In this document: piece after piece, positions 25,423 through 38,456 of the stretch
How positions within the stretch are numbered: the stretch's first letter is position 1
Layout of the letters: the number at the start of each line of letters is the position of its first letter
Origin: Symsagittifera roscoffensis
Taxonomy: Eukaryota; Xenacoelomorpha; Acoela; Convolutidae
DNA: 64,000 bases
Assembly (NCBI RefSeq): GCF_963678635.1
Contig: NC_087071.1
Coordinates: forward strand, 11,543,088-11,607,087
Direction: 5' to 3'
Program-made: the position numbers and the translations under genes
Notes under the pieces: model-generated
What the model saw: only the letters and a program-made list of their open reading frames with translations
Databases searched by the model: none
Told to the model about the DNA's origin: nothing

Positions 25423-26896
25423 CTGAATGCAATGCGAGTTGCCTTCAGTTTTCAACCACAGTTTTCTTTATAAAAATCTGGAAATTAGTTTTTTGACACT
25501 AGGGTGTTTTGTTCAGTGTTGAGGATCAAGCACTGAGGGCGAGAGAAGGTTACACATCAGCTTTGCCGAAATTTCTGCAGTTTTTTTTATCTAATTTGAA
25601 TAAGAAAAATAAAAAGAGACACATTTCTGTTTTTCAAATTTTTTGCACTATTTTATCTTTCTTGCAAGCCCTTTTTTGAAAATGCATTTTAGTAAACAAG
25701 TTTTAAACAATTTTGGCAAAACAAATTTTTTCTACTCAAAAAAAGAATTTTGGAAAACAATTAAGAAAATAAAAATCTGGCTCCACTTCGCTGAGACTAA
25801 AGAAAAGGTATAAAGTATGTGGAGTATTAAAATATTGAAAAGAATTAAGATAGTCAAGAAATTTCATGTTTTTGGCGAAAAAGAGTTGCTCGTTCTCTAA
25901 TTGGTAAATGCTTGTTGTATATTACGTGAAGGTTGTAAAAAAAGTAGTATGTTTGTTGGTTTCATGCTAAGACAATGATAAATGTTGTTTTGACATTTGA
26001 AGAGCGAAATTTTTTTTCAGGTTTCCCTAAAAGTTTTAATACTGGCGTATTTTTTTACAAACATTATAAAATTCAGTGATTTGAGAATAAGATTTAGTAT
26101 ATGTCAGGTTTAGTATCTGTCATTATTTGTCAGAAAATTTTCTGCATTACTTTTTTAATCTAATTTGAGGTTTTTCTTTCAAAAAATGTCAAATTATTCG
26201 GCAACATTGATTGAATTTTTGTTTTTAACCGGAGTTTTGGAAAATTTCCACAAGGATTTAATTGGTAAAGTTTACTCTGGAACTCCCTAGAAGTTTCTTC
26301 AGTTAACACAAAAGAAGCAAACCGGGAAGTGTTTTTTTTCTGAAGTTTCAATTCTTTGGCTAAATTTCTGATTCGCTCAATTTTTTCATCATGACCATCA
26401 TTTTTGTTTTAAAATGGCGCGCGCAACATTGGAAGAATTTCAAGGCAATTTATAAAATTTTAAGTGAAGTTTAATTGAAAACTTGTGAAAATGCACTCTT
26501 ACTTAACTTTGACCTCCTCCTTTATTTTTGTCTACGAGAGCTGCTGCTTGAGCGTGCGTGAGCAAAAAGTTTACAATATCGGAAATCATTTGAAAAAAAT
26601 TTTTTATCAATATTTGAGTCAAAGTTACAAATTTCGAATAAATGATGTTGACTGTCTACAGCTAGTCTTAACAAAAACTTTTCAGCCAATGGCAAGGGTT
26701 GCTTGAATAAAACAGTTTTTGAACAAGCTAACATTTTCAGAATCCAAAAAACATAAGTTCAAAGCAACAATTTAAACTGAAACTTGATTGACATGAAACT
26801 TAGCAGCTTGCTATGAAACAATTTTTGGAGCGATATGCTTATAAATTACATGTTTTTGGATTTGACAGTGGTAGATATTAGTTGAAATCAAGTAAC

Positions 26897-28290
26897 TTCT
26901 AATTTCTCAACTGATTCATGATGAAGAGGAGGAAACATTGGTTAACAACTTGCAAAAATTTCTTTCTTTCAAGTTTGGAGACGTGCAAGATCTCGATAAC
27001 CTATAATTTCTAGAAAGAGCTACAACATTGGATTCTTTTTTCAAGGTCTGAAAAAATTACAAAAAAAGAAGACTCTTTCCCTCTAAATAATTTAAGAGCA
27101 AGGCGGCCTTTGTTATCCGCAAAGGGCACGGTATAATTTTTTTCTTGTTGAGAAATTACAACCCCCTAGATAAAACGTATAAGAATATCAGAAACTGCGA
27201 ACGAACAACATTGATTATCACGAAAGATTGAAAAGGCTTCAAATCAAAATTGTGCCTTCAATTGGTTGGGATGACTACAAGAAGACTTGTAAGCTTGTAA
27301 AACAGACAGCTATCATGTTTTATCGCAAAAAAATTGCTACATGTAAAATTTGATATAAGTTTCCGATTCCGGCCTTTATATGTCAGCACAAATCCTTAAA
27401 TAAGAATTTTTTTTCGCAGACGAAAACGATTTTTGGAAACTTTATGCAAGTTGTATCTGTAGTACTTTCCATTCTATTCAAAAACACTGTGCTTTATGAG
27501 AACTTCCTTGAAAACTCCAGAATTATCTACAAAAAAATTGTTGGAAATGATGCTAACCAACTTTACTAGTTCTCAAAGTCGAGATGAGCCAATATGACTG
27601 TAATCGATTTGGAGTTTGATACAAATATACTTACGGTCAAAGCAGGACATAATCGACCTCAGAGCTTTGAGATTATGATCTTGTTGATTTAGCAGGAAAA
27701 AACAAGAAGTAAATATTGACAGTTTGAGTCAATCTGGAAATCACGCAAAAATTAACTTAGTAATGTGGACAGTTACCTGAAGCTTTGGAATACTGTCACT
27801 ATTTTTGTCCTTTCAGAGCAGCCCATTTTATGAGAAAAAGAAGATAAGAAAGACGAATGATAACAGACGTGAAATCTTTTGAAAAATAGCTTATAAGCCA
27901 AAATCAGAGAGACAACAAGTCAAATAAATTCAACTGTAGCTGCATAGGACTGAATGAAAAGGTCTTATCGATTCTGAAGGAGAACCTTCTATGGCAAAGC
28001 ATCAAAAATTTTTTGATAAAAAAACCTACCTAACATTAACCAACAGAGGCTTTACCACCGTAATTCATATGCTTGCTTTAAATGAGCAGACTTACAGGCG
28101 AGCTCACAAAAAAATGTATTTAGCCCAAAGCGTCAAATTCAAGTTGATACAAGTCCGTAAAAAGTATGTTGAGATTGCAAGAAATTGTCCTAACCAGAAA
28201 ACAAAGTGATGCATTAATATTTTTTATTATTGTAAAAAATTGCAGTGAATTTTTGCGATGATGTGGCTTAATTTTTTTCTTAAATAAAGC
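26897..28290 (+). repeat. 1.4-kb repeat unit, copy A
   Basis: About 1.4 kb, nearly colinear with copy B at 31655-33025. Short coding-like pieces are visible in both: LVNNLQKFLSFKFGDVQDL near the start, and a 72-codon frame at 27991-28209 (MAKHQKFFDKK...) near the end that is broken in copy B. Stops break the rest. It may be a dead transposon or an old gene fragment; I recognise no family. Satellite repeats start right after it. Confidence 0.6.
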
Positions 28291-28309
28291 ATATCAATTT
28301 AATTTCAGC

Positions 28310-31300
28310 AAAAACCTAAAATTTGAACAGGACGACAAAAAATAATTTTATTGCCATTTTTCTCACCATGGTACACACACCAAACCCTAACTAACTCTAC
28401 AAATTTCGGACTCTGTACACTATCATATTACAAAGCAAGGTAGAAACGGAAAACTATATTTAATTTAATTACATACGGTCACTAAGCCTCCCCACACCCA
28501 CATCTACTTCTCCCAATAATGCAAAACCCACAAAAAAATTTTAACATTGATTTGTCAAGTCACCAAAGTGAATCGAACTGTCTAATCATTCTACAAGCCA
28601 CACGTTTCGTACCATAGAGCCTTGCCATTTAGATAATGCACATCCAATAATTTTAGTAGAAGCGTGAAATTTGGACAGGACGAAAAAAAAACATTATTTC
28701 CAATTTTCTCACCATGGTACATACACCAAAACCTAAATAATTCTAAAAATGTCAGACTCTATGTCCTGTCCTATTATAAAAGCAAGGCGGAACCGGAAAA
28801 CTAAAATTTTTTAACACAAAGGGTCGCCAAGACTCCCCATCCCAATATCTACTTCTCTTAATAGTGCATAAGGCACAAAAAATTTTAAACATTGTTTTGT
28901 CAAAAACCAAAAAGCATCAGCTTACCTAATAATTCTACAAGCCACACATTCTACCATAGAAACTTGCCATTTAGACAACGCACATTCAATAATTTTAGCA
29001 AAAGCGTGAAACTCGGGCAGGACGAAAAAAAAAGAATTTTGTTGCCAATTTTCCCACCACGATACATACACAAAACGCTAACCAATTCTATAAATGTCAG
29101 ATTGTATACCCTCTTCCATTACAAGGAAAGGCCAACCCAGAAAACTTTCATTTATTTTAACACACAGGGCGCTGAGCCTCCCCACCCCAACATCTACTGC
29201 TCCTAATAATGAATAACCGACAAAAAACTTTAAACATTGTTTTATCAAGTAACCAAAAAGAATCAACTTATCTAATCATTCTACACGACACGCATTATAT
29301 CATAGAACCTTGCCATTTAGATGAGGCACATCCAATAATTTTAGTAAAATTGTGAAATTTGGACACGACGACAAAAAGAATTTTATTGCAATTTTCTCAC
29401 CATGGTACACATACCAAACCCTAAACAATTCTATAAAGGTCAGACTCTATGCCCTATCCTATTATAAAGCAAGGCGGACACGGATAACTTTGATTTATTT
29501 TAACACACAGGGCGCTAAGCCTCCCCTGCGCAACATTTACTTCTCTTAATAGTGCACAACGCAAAAAAAAAATTAAACATTGTTTTATCAACTAAACAAA
29601 AAGCAGCAAACTATCTGATAACTCAACAAATCACATGTTTCGTACCCAAAAAGCTTGCTATTGAGATAACGCAATAATTCCGAAATCCTATAATTTTTGC
29701 TCAAATCCAATACTTTTAGCAAAAACGTGAAATTTGGACACGACGACAAAAAAGAGTTATATTGCTATTTTTCTCACCATGGTACATACATCAAACACTA
29801 AACAATTCTATGAAGTTCAGACTCTAAGCTCTTTCTTATTACCAAGCAAGGCGGACCCTGAAAATTTTGACTTGTTTTACCACACAGGGCGCTAAGCCTC
29901 CCCACCCCAACATCTACTGCTTCTGATAGTGCATAACCCACAAAAAAAAATTTAAACATTGTTTTATCAAGTAACCAAAAAGAATCAACTTATCTAGTTT
30001 TCCTACAAGCCATACGTTGTACCATAGAACCTTGCCATTTAGATAAGGCACATTCAATAATTTTAGCAAAAGCGTGAAATTTGGACACGACGACAAAAAA
30101 AATTTTATTGCAATTTTCTAACCATGGTACATACACCAAACGCTAAACAATTCTATAAAGTTCAGACTCTATGCTCTTTTTTATTACCAAGCAAGGCGGA
30201 CCCTGAAAATTTTGATTTGTTTTACCACACAGGGCGCTAAGCCTCCCCACCCCAACATCTACTGCTTCTGATAGTGCATAACCCACAAAAAAAAATTTAA
30301 ACATTGTTTTATCAAGTAACCAAAAAGAATCAACTTATCTAGTTTTCCTACAAGCCATACGTTGTACCATAGAACCTTGCCATTTAGATAAGGCACATTC
30401 AATAATTTTAGCAAAAGCGTGAAATTTGGACACGACGACAAAAAAAATTTTATTGCAATTTTCTAACCATGGTACAGATACCAAACCCTAAGCAAATCTA
30501 TAAAGGTCAGGCTCTATGCCCTATCCTATTACAAAGCAAGGCGGACCCGGAAAACTTTGATATATTTTAACACACAGGGCGCTAAGCCTCCCCACCTCAA
30601 CATCTTGTTCTCCTAATAGTGCCCAACGCACAAAAAAAATTAAACATTGTTTTATCAACTAAACAAAAAGCAGCAAACTATCTGATAACTCAACAAATCA
30701 CATGTTTCGTACCCAAAAAGCTTGCTATTGAGATAACGCAATAATTCCGAAATCCTATAATTTTTGCTCAAATCCAATACTTTTAGCAAAAACGTGAAAT
30801 TTGGACACGACGACAAAAAAGAGTTTTATTGCTATTTTTCTCACCATGGTACATACACCAAACACTAAACAATTCTATAAAGTTCAGACTCTATGCTCTT
30901 TTTTATTACAAAGCAAGGCGGACCCGGAAAACTTTGATATATTTTAACACACAGGGCGCTAAGCCTCCCCACCTCAACATCTTGTTCTCTTAATAGTGCA
31001 CAACGCACAAAAAAACTAAACATTGTTTTATCAACTGAACAAAAAGCAGCAAACTATCTGATAATTCAACAAGCCACATGTTTTGCACCCAAAAGGCTTG
31101 CTATTTAGATAACGCAATAATTCCAATTTCCTATAATTTTTGCTCAAATCCAATACTTTTAGCAAAAATGTGAAATTTGGACACGACGACAAAAAAGAAT
31201 TTTTTTGCTGTTTTTCTCACCAAGGTACATACACCAAACACTCTTTTACACACTCTTTTACACTTTTAACACACAATTCTATAAAGTTCAGACTCTATGC

Positions 31301-34300
31301 TCTTTTTTATTACCAAGCAAGGCGGACCCGGAAATTTTTGATCTATTTTACCACACAGGGCGCTAAGCCTCCCCACCCCAACATCTACTCCTTCTGATAG
31401 TGCATAACCCACAAAAAAAAATTAAACATTGTTTTATAAAGTAACCAAAAATAATGAACTTATCTAGTCTTCCTACGAGCCACACGTTGTACTATATAAC
31501 CTTGCCATTTAGATAAGGCACATTCAATAATTTTAGCAAAAGCGTGAAATTTGGACACGACGACAAAAAATTTTTTCCAATTTCCTCACCATGGTACATA
31601 CACAAAACCTTAACCAATTCTATAAATGTCAGACTCTATGTCCTGTCCTATTACTAATCTCTCATTTGATACATAATGAAGAGGAGGAAAAATTGGTTAA
31701 CAATTTGCAAAAATTTCTTTCTTTCAAGTTTGGAGACGTGCAAGATCTCGATAACCTAAAACTTCTAGAAAGAGCTACAACATTGGATTTTTTTTTCAAG
31801 GTCTGAAAAAGTAACAAAAAAAGAAGACTCTTTCCCTCTAAATAATTTTAGAGCAAGGCGGCCTTTATTATCCACAAACGGCACGGTATAAATTTTTTTC
31901 TTGGTTGAGAAATTACAACCCCCTAGATAAAACGTATAAGAATATCAGAAACTGCGAACGAACAACATTGATTATCACGAAAGGTTGAAAAAGCTTCAAA
32001 TCAAAATTATGCCTTCAATTGGTTGGGATGACTGCAAGAAGACTTGTAAGCTTACAAAACAGACAGCTATCATGTTTTATCGCAAAAGAATTGCTGCACG
32101 TAAAATTTGATATAAGCTTCCGATTCTAGCATTTATATGTCTACACAAATCCTTACATAGAAATTTTTTTGCGCAGACGAAAACGATTTTAAAAAATTTT
32201 ACGCAAGTTATATCTGTAGTACTTTCTATTGTATTCAAAAACACTGTGCTTTATGAGAATTTTTTTGCAAAAAAATGGTTGGAAATGATGCTAACCATTT
32301 TTACTAGTTCTCAAAGTTGAGTTGAGCCAAAATGACTGTGGTCGATTTGGAGTTTGATACAAATATACATACGGTCAAAAGAGGACATAATCGACCTCAG
32401 AGCTTTGAGATTATGATCTCGTTGATTTAGCAGGAAAAAAACAAGAAGTAAGTATTGACAGCTTGAGCCAATCTGGAAAACATGCAAAATTTAGTTTAGG
32501 TAATGTGGAGAGTTACCTGAAGCTTTGGAATACTGTCACCATTTCTGTCCGTACGCAGCAGCCCATTTTATGAGAAAACAGGACGAGAAAGGTGAAAGAT
32601 AACAGACGTGAAATCTTTTCAAAAATAGCTTATAAACCAAAAACTGGGGGGACAACGAGTCAGATAAATTCAACTGTAGCTGCATAGGACTGAATGAAAA
32701 GGTCTTATCGATTCGGAAAAAGAACCTTCTATGGCAAAGCATCAAATATTTTTTGATAAAAAAAACCAACCTAACATCAACCAACAGAGGCTTTATCACC
32801 GTAATTCATATGCTTGCTTTAATTGAGCAGACTTACAAACGAGCTCACAAAAAATGTATTTAGCCCAAAGCGTCAAATTCAAGTTGATACAAGTCCGTAA
32901 CAAAGATGTTGTGATTGCAGGAAATTGTCCTAACCAGAAAACAAAGTGATGCATTAATATTTTTTTAAATGTAAAAACAGCAGTAATTTTTTGCGATGAT
33001 GTGGCATACTTTTTTTTCTTCTGAAACTGACTTTTTTCAACAAAATTTCAGAACCGTTTGAATAACTACAGCAAAACTTTGAATAGTAGGAACACTGGGA
33101 AAACTTCATTTCTCAAAAATTATGCATATATTGCCGTTATTGAGACTTTTGAGAAAAACTGAAGAAAAAGCAGGACTCCTTTGCAAAACCCACAAAAATT
33201 TTCAAACCTTGTTTCATCAAATAACCAAAAAACATCGATTGATCTAATCATTCTACAAGCCACACGTTTTGCACCATAGAACCTTGCCATTTAAATAAAG
33301 CACATCAAATAATGTTAGCAAAAACGCTTTTTGGACACGACGGCAGAAAATAATTTCATTGCCAATTTTCTCACCATGGTACAAACACCAACATCTACTT
33401 CTCCTAATAATGCAAAACCCGCAAACATTTTTTAACATTGTTTTATCAAGTCACCGAAAAGAGAATCGAACTGTCTAATCATTCTACAAGCCACACGTTT
33501 TGTACCAGAGAACCTTGCCATTTAGATAAGGCACATTCAATAATTTTAGTAAAAGCGTGAATAGTGGACACAACAACAAAAACATTTTTATTGCAATTTT
33601 CTCACCATGGTACACATACCAAACCCTAAACAATTCTATAAAGGTCAGACTCTATGCTTTATCCTATTACAAAGCAAGGCGGACCCGGAAAACCTTGATT
33701 TATTTTGACACACAGGGCTCTAATCCTCCCCACCCCAACTTCTTGTTCTCCTAATAGTGCATAACCCATAAAAAAAAACTTGAACATTGTTTTATCAAGT
33801 AACCAAAAAGCATCAACTTATTGAATCATTCTACAAGCCTTCCATTGTACCATAGAAACTTGCCGTTTAGATAACGCACATCCAATAATTTTAGCAAAAG
33901 CGTGAAATTTGGACAGGACGACAAAAAAGAATTTTATTGCTATTTTTCTCATCATGGTACACACACCAAACCCTAAACAATTCTAAAAATGTCAGACTCT
34001 ATGTCCTGTCCTATTACAAAGCAAGGCGGACCCGGAAAATCATAACTTTTTAACACAAAAGGTCGCTAAGCCTCCCCATCCCAATATCTACTTCTCTTAA
34101 TAGTGCATAACGCGCAAAAAAAATTTAAAAATTGTTTTTGTCAAGTAACCAAAAAGCATCAACTTATCTAATCATTCTACAGGCCACACATTGTATTAGA
34201 GAAACTTGCCATTTAGGTAACGCACATCCAATAATTTTAGCAAAGGCGTAAAATTTGACACGACGACAAAAAAAAATTATTTCCAATTTTCTCACCATGG

Positions 34301-37300
34301 TACACACACCAAACCCTAAACAATTCTAAAAACGTCAGACTCTATGTCCTGTCCTATTACAAAGCAAGGCGGACCCGGAAAACTATAATTTTTTTAACAC
34401 AAAGGGTCGCTAAGCCTCCCCATCCCAATATCAACTTCTCCTAATAGTGCATAACGCACAAAAAAAATTAAACATTTCTTTATCAAGTAACCAAAAGGCA
34501 TCAAATCATCTAATCATTCTACCAGCCACACGTTGTACCACAGAACCTTGCCATTTAGATAAGGCCTACTCAATAATTTTAGCAAAAGCGTGAATATTGG
34601 ACACAGTGACAAAAAGAATTTTATTGCATTTTTCTCACCATGGTACACATACCAAACCCTAAACAATTCTATAAAGGTCAGACTCTATGCACTATCCTAT
34701 TACAAAGCGAGGCGGTCCCGGAAAACCTTGGTTTATTTTGACACACAGGGCGCTAATCCTCCCCACCCCAACATCTTATTCTCCTAATAGTGCATAACCC
34801 AGAAAAAAAACTTGAACATTGTTTTATCAACTAACCAAAAAGCATCAACTTATCTAATTATTCTACAAACCTTACATTGTACCATAGAAACTTGCCATTT
34901 AGGTAACGCACATCCAATAATTTTAGCAAAAGCGTGAAATTTGGACGGGACGACAAAACAAAATTTATTTCCAATTTTCTCACCATGGTACATACACAAA
35001 ACCCTAACCAAATCTATAAAAGTCAGAGTCTATGTCCTGTCCTCTTACAAAGCAAGGCGGACCCGGAAAACTTTGATATATTTTAACACACAGGGCGCTA
35101 AGCCTCCCCACCTCAACAACTTGTTCTCCTAATAGTGCATAACCGACAAAAACTTAAGCATTGTTTTATCAGGTAACTAAAAAGCATCAACTCATCTAAT
35201 CATTCTACGAGCCACACATTGTACAAAAGAAACTTGCCATTTAGATAACGCGTATCCAATAATTTTAGCAAAAGCGTGAAATTTGGACACGACAAAAAGA
35301 AAAGAATTTTATTGCCAATCTTCTCACCATGATACATACACAAAACCCTAACCAATTCTTTAAATGTCAGACTCTTTGTCCTGTCCTATTACAAGGCAGA
35401 CCCGGAAAACTAAAGTTTTTTACACAAATGGTCGCTAAGCCTCCCGTCCACAAGCTCTGTTTCTCTTAATAGTCCATAACCCACAAAAAAAACTTAAACA
35501 TTGTTTTATGAAGTAACCAAAAAGCATCAACTTATCTAATCATTCTACAAGCCACACAATATAAAATAGAGACTTGCCATTTAGATAACGCACATCCAAT
35601 AATTTTAGTAGAAGCGTGAAGTTTGGACACGACGACAAAAAAGAATTTTATTGCCAATTTTCTCATCATGGTACATACACAAAACCCTAACCAATTCTAT
35701 AAATGTCACACTCTGTGCACTATCCTATTACAAAGAAAGGCGGACTCGGAAAAATAAGATACATTTTAACACATAGGGTCCCTAAGCCTCATACACACCA
35801 AATCCTAACCGATTCTACAACTATCAGACTCTATGCCCTATCATATTACAAAAGAAGGCGGATCCAGAAATCTTTGATTTATTCTAACACACAGGGCGCT
35901 AAGCCTCCCCACCACAACATCTACTGCTCCTAATAGTGCAAAACCCACAAAAAAAAACATTGTTTTTTCAAGTAACAAAAAGCATCAACTTATCTAATCA
36001 TTCTACAAGCCACACGTTGTAGCATAGTACCTTGCCATTTAGATAACTCACATCCAATAATTTTAGCAAAGGCGTGAAATTTGGACACGACGACAAAAAA
36101 AGAATTTTATTGCCAATTCTCTCACCATGGTACACACACCAAACCCTAACCAAATCTATAAATTTCAGACTCTATGCCCTTGCCTTTTATAAAGCAAGGC
36201 GGACCCAGAAAACTTCGATTTATTCTAACACACAGGGCGCTAAGCCTCCCCACTCCAATATATTCTTCTCCTAATAGTGCATAACCCAGAAGAAAACTTG
36301 AACATTGTTTTATCAAGTAACCAAAAAGCATCAAATTATCTAATCATTCTACAAGCCATACGTTGTACCATAGATCCTTGTCATTTAGATAAGGCATATC
36401 CAATAAATATAGCAAAAGCGTGAAATTTGGACACGACGACAAAAAGAATTTTATTGCAATTTTCTCACCATGGTACACATACCAAACCCTAAACAGTTCT
36501 ATAAAGGTCAGACTCTATGCCTTATCCTTTTACAAAGCAAGGCGGACCCGGAAGACTTTGTTTTATTTTGACACACAGGGTGCTAAGCCTCCCACCCCAA
36601 CATTTTCTTCTACTAATAGTGCATAACCCACAAAAAAAACCTAAACATTGTTTTTTCAAGTAAACAAAAAGCATCAACTTATCTAATCTTTCTACAAGCC
36701 ACAGATTGTAACATAGAAACATGCCAATTAGATAACGCACATCCCTTGATTTTAGCAAAAGCGTGAAATTTGGACACGACGACAAAAAATAATTTAATTG
36801 CCGATTTTCTCACCATGGTACATACACAAAACCCTAACCAATTCCATAAATGTCAGACTCTATGCCCTATTCTAATACAAAAAAAGGCAGAAACGGAAAA
36901 CTATGATATATTTTAACACATAGGGTACCTAAGCCTCCCACACCAAGCCCTAACTGATTCTATAACTTTCAGACTCTATGCCCTATCATATTACAAAGCA
37001 AGGAGGTCACGGAAAATTTTTTAACACAAAGGGTCGCTTAGCCTCACCATCACAACATCTACCTCTCCTAATAAGGTGGAGCCCACAAAAAAAATTTGAA
37101 CATTATTTTATCAAGTAAACAAAAAGAATCAACTTATCTTATCATTCTACAAGCCACACGTGGTACCAAAGAAACTTGCCATTTAGATACTGCACATCCA
37201 ATACTTTTAGCAAAAATTAGAAATTTGGACAGGACGACAAAAAAGATTTTTATTGCTATTTTTCTCACCATGGTTTGCAACCAAGCCCTAATCAGTTCTA

Positions 37301-38078
37301 TGAAGGTCAGACTCTATGTCCTATCCTATTACAACGCAAGACACACCCGGAAGACTTTGATTTTTTTTAACACACAGGGCGCTAAGGCTCCTCACCCCAA
37401 CATCTACTGCTCCTAATAGTACATAACCCACAAAAAAATTTAAACATTGTTTTATCAAGTAACCAAAAAGAATCAACTGATCTAATCAAGCTACAGGCCA
37501 CACGTTGTACCAGAGAAGCTTACCATTTAGATAACGCACATCCAATAATATTATCAAAAAAGTGAAATTTGGACTAGACGAAAAAAATTTATTGCCAATT
37601 TTCTCACCATGGTACACACACAAAACTCTAACCAAATATATAAATGGCAGACTCTACACCCTATCCTATTACAAAGCAAGGCGAACCCGAAAACTTAGCC
37701 TACCCTTACCAACATCTACTTCTCCTAATAGTGCATAACCAACAAAAACAACTTAAGCAAGGTTTTATCAAGTAACCAAAAATCACCAACTTATCTAATC
37801 ATTCTACAAGCCACACGTTGTACTCTAGAACCTTGCCATTTAGACAAGACACATTTAATTTTTTTTAGCAAAAACGTGAAAATTGGACACGACGGCAAAA
37901 AAGGTTTTTTATTGTCAATTTTCTCACCATAGTACATCAATCAAACCCCAATCAATTTTATAAATTTCAGACTCTATACTCTGTCCTATTACAAAGCAAG
38001 GCCCCCCGGGAAACTATATTTTATTTAACACATAGGATCACTAAGCCTCCCCAGCTCAACATCTACTTCTCCTAATAA
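28310..38078 (+). repeat. Satellite array, about 345-bp monomers
   Basis: About 24 tandem monomers share blocks such as TTGCCATTTAGATAA, GTGAAATTTGGACACGACGA, CTCACCATGGTACA, CAAAGCAAGGCGGACCCGG and CAGGGCGCTAAGCCTCCCCA. The period is 345 bp, seen exactly in the repeat 29914/30259. A variant monomer with AAAAGCAGCAAACTATCTGA recurs about 1070 bp apart (29569 and 30639) and again near 31015, suggesting a three-monomer higher-order period. The array is interrupted at 31655-33180 by the second 1.4-kb unit and some unrelated bases. Small 60-70 codon frames recur because the monomer recurs. Confidence 0.93.
31655..33025 (+). repeat. 1.4-kb repeat unit, copy B, inside the satellite
   Basis: Matches 26897-28290 end to end with scattered changes and small indels. 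On its left it abuts a satellite monomer cut at CCTATTAC; on its right about 150 bp of other sequence precede the next satellite monomer. Both copies are followed by satellite in the same orientation, so unit plus satellite may have spread together. Confidence 0.7.
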
Positions 38079-38456
38079 TTTAAAGCGAGAAACACAAATT
38101 CTCATTCATACAAAAATTAAGCCTTCTCTGTAACCTTTTCGCGGATTTTTTTCCTTTTTTTTCATTTTTGTAAGTTCGTTTGAAAGTCTCGGAAATCAGG
38201 AAAACAAATCCAGTCAGAAAATAAGTGGTCAGAAAGTAAGAAAAACTATAACTTAACTTGATTTTGTCGGTATTGAGTGATTGCTCAATTATTTGAAAAT
38301 GAACTAAAACAAAATTGTCTACGTTTTTTATGTACACTCATTTTAGCTGCCAAGAATTTTGAAGTTTGAATTATATCGGGACACGAGAATTCTTTTCTAC
38401 TGATAACTGCTTCTTTGTTGCATACTAAAAACTATAATTTTTTCAAAAAAATGCAC
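38079..38456. other. End of intron 1 next to exon 1
   Basis: Non-repeat AT-rich DNA between the last satellite monomer and the inferred donor; nothing else seen. Confidence 0.4.

Larger units (their letters stand above)
24861..38456 (-). other. Inferred intron 1 of the nuclease-helicase gene (about 13.6 kb)
   Basis: Bounded by a donor GGAG|GTGCAT (minus strand, after 38457) and an acceptor TACAG (24861-24862) whose codon phases match. The joined frame would complete a NERD domain, with the GE-containing start in one exon and the ExK in the next. Contents are a MITE, two 1.4-kb units and the 345-bp satellite. The donor is non-optimal, so the boundary is inference. Confidence 0.5.

Noticed and set aside
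28892-37416. Many 60-106 codon frames in the satellite (e.g. starting KFGHDDKKNF)
   Set aside because: The same frame recurs because the 345-bp monomer recurs; it is broken in many monomers and lacks any domain.
28310-38078. CRISPR-like array
   Set aside because: Units are 345 bp, directly adjoining and diverging throughout, with no short repeat and unique spacer pattern; the context is eukaryotic.
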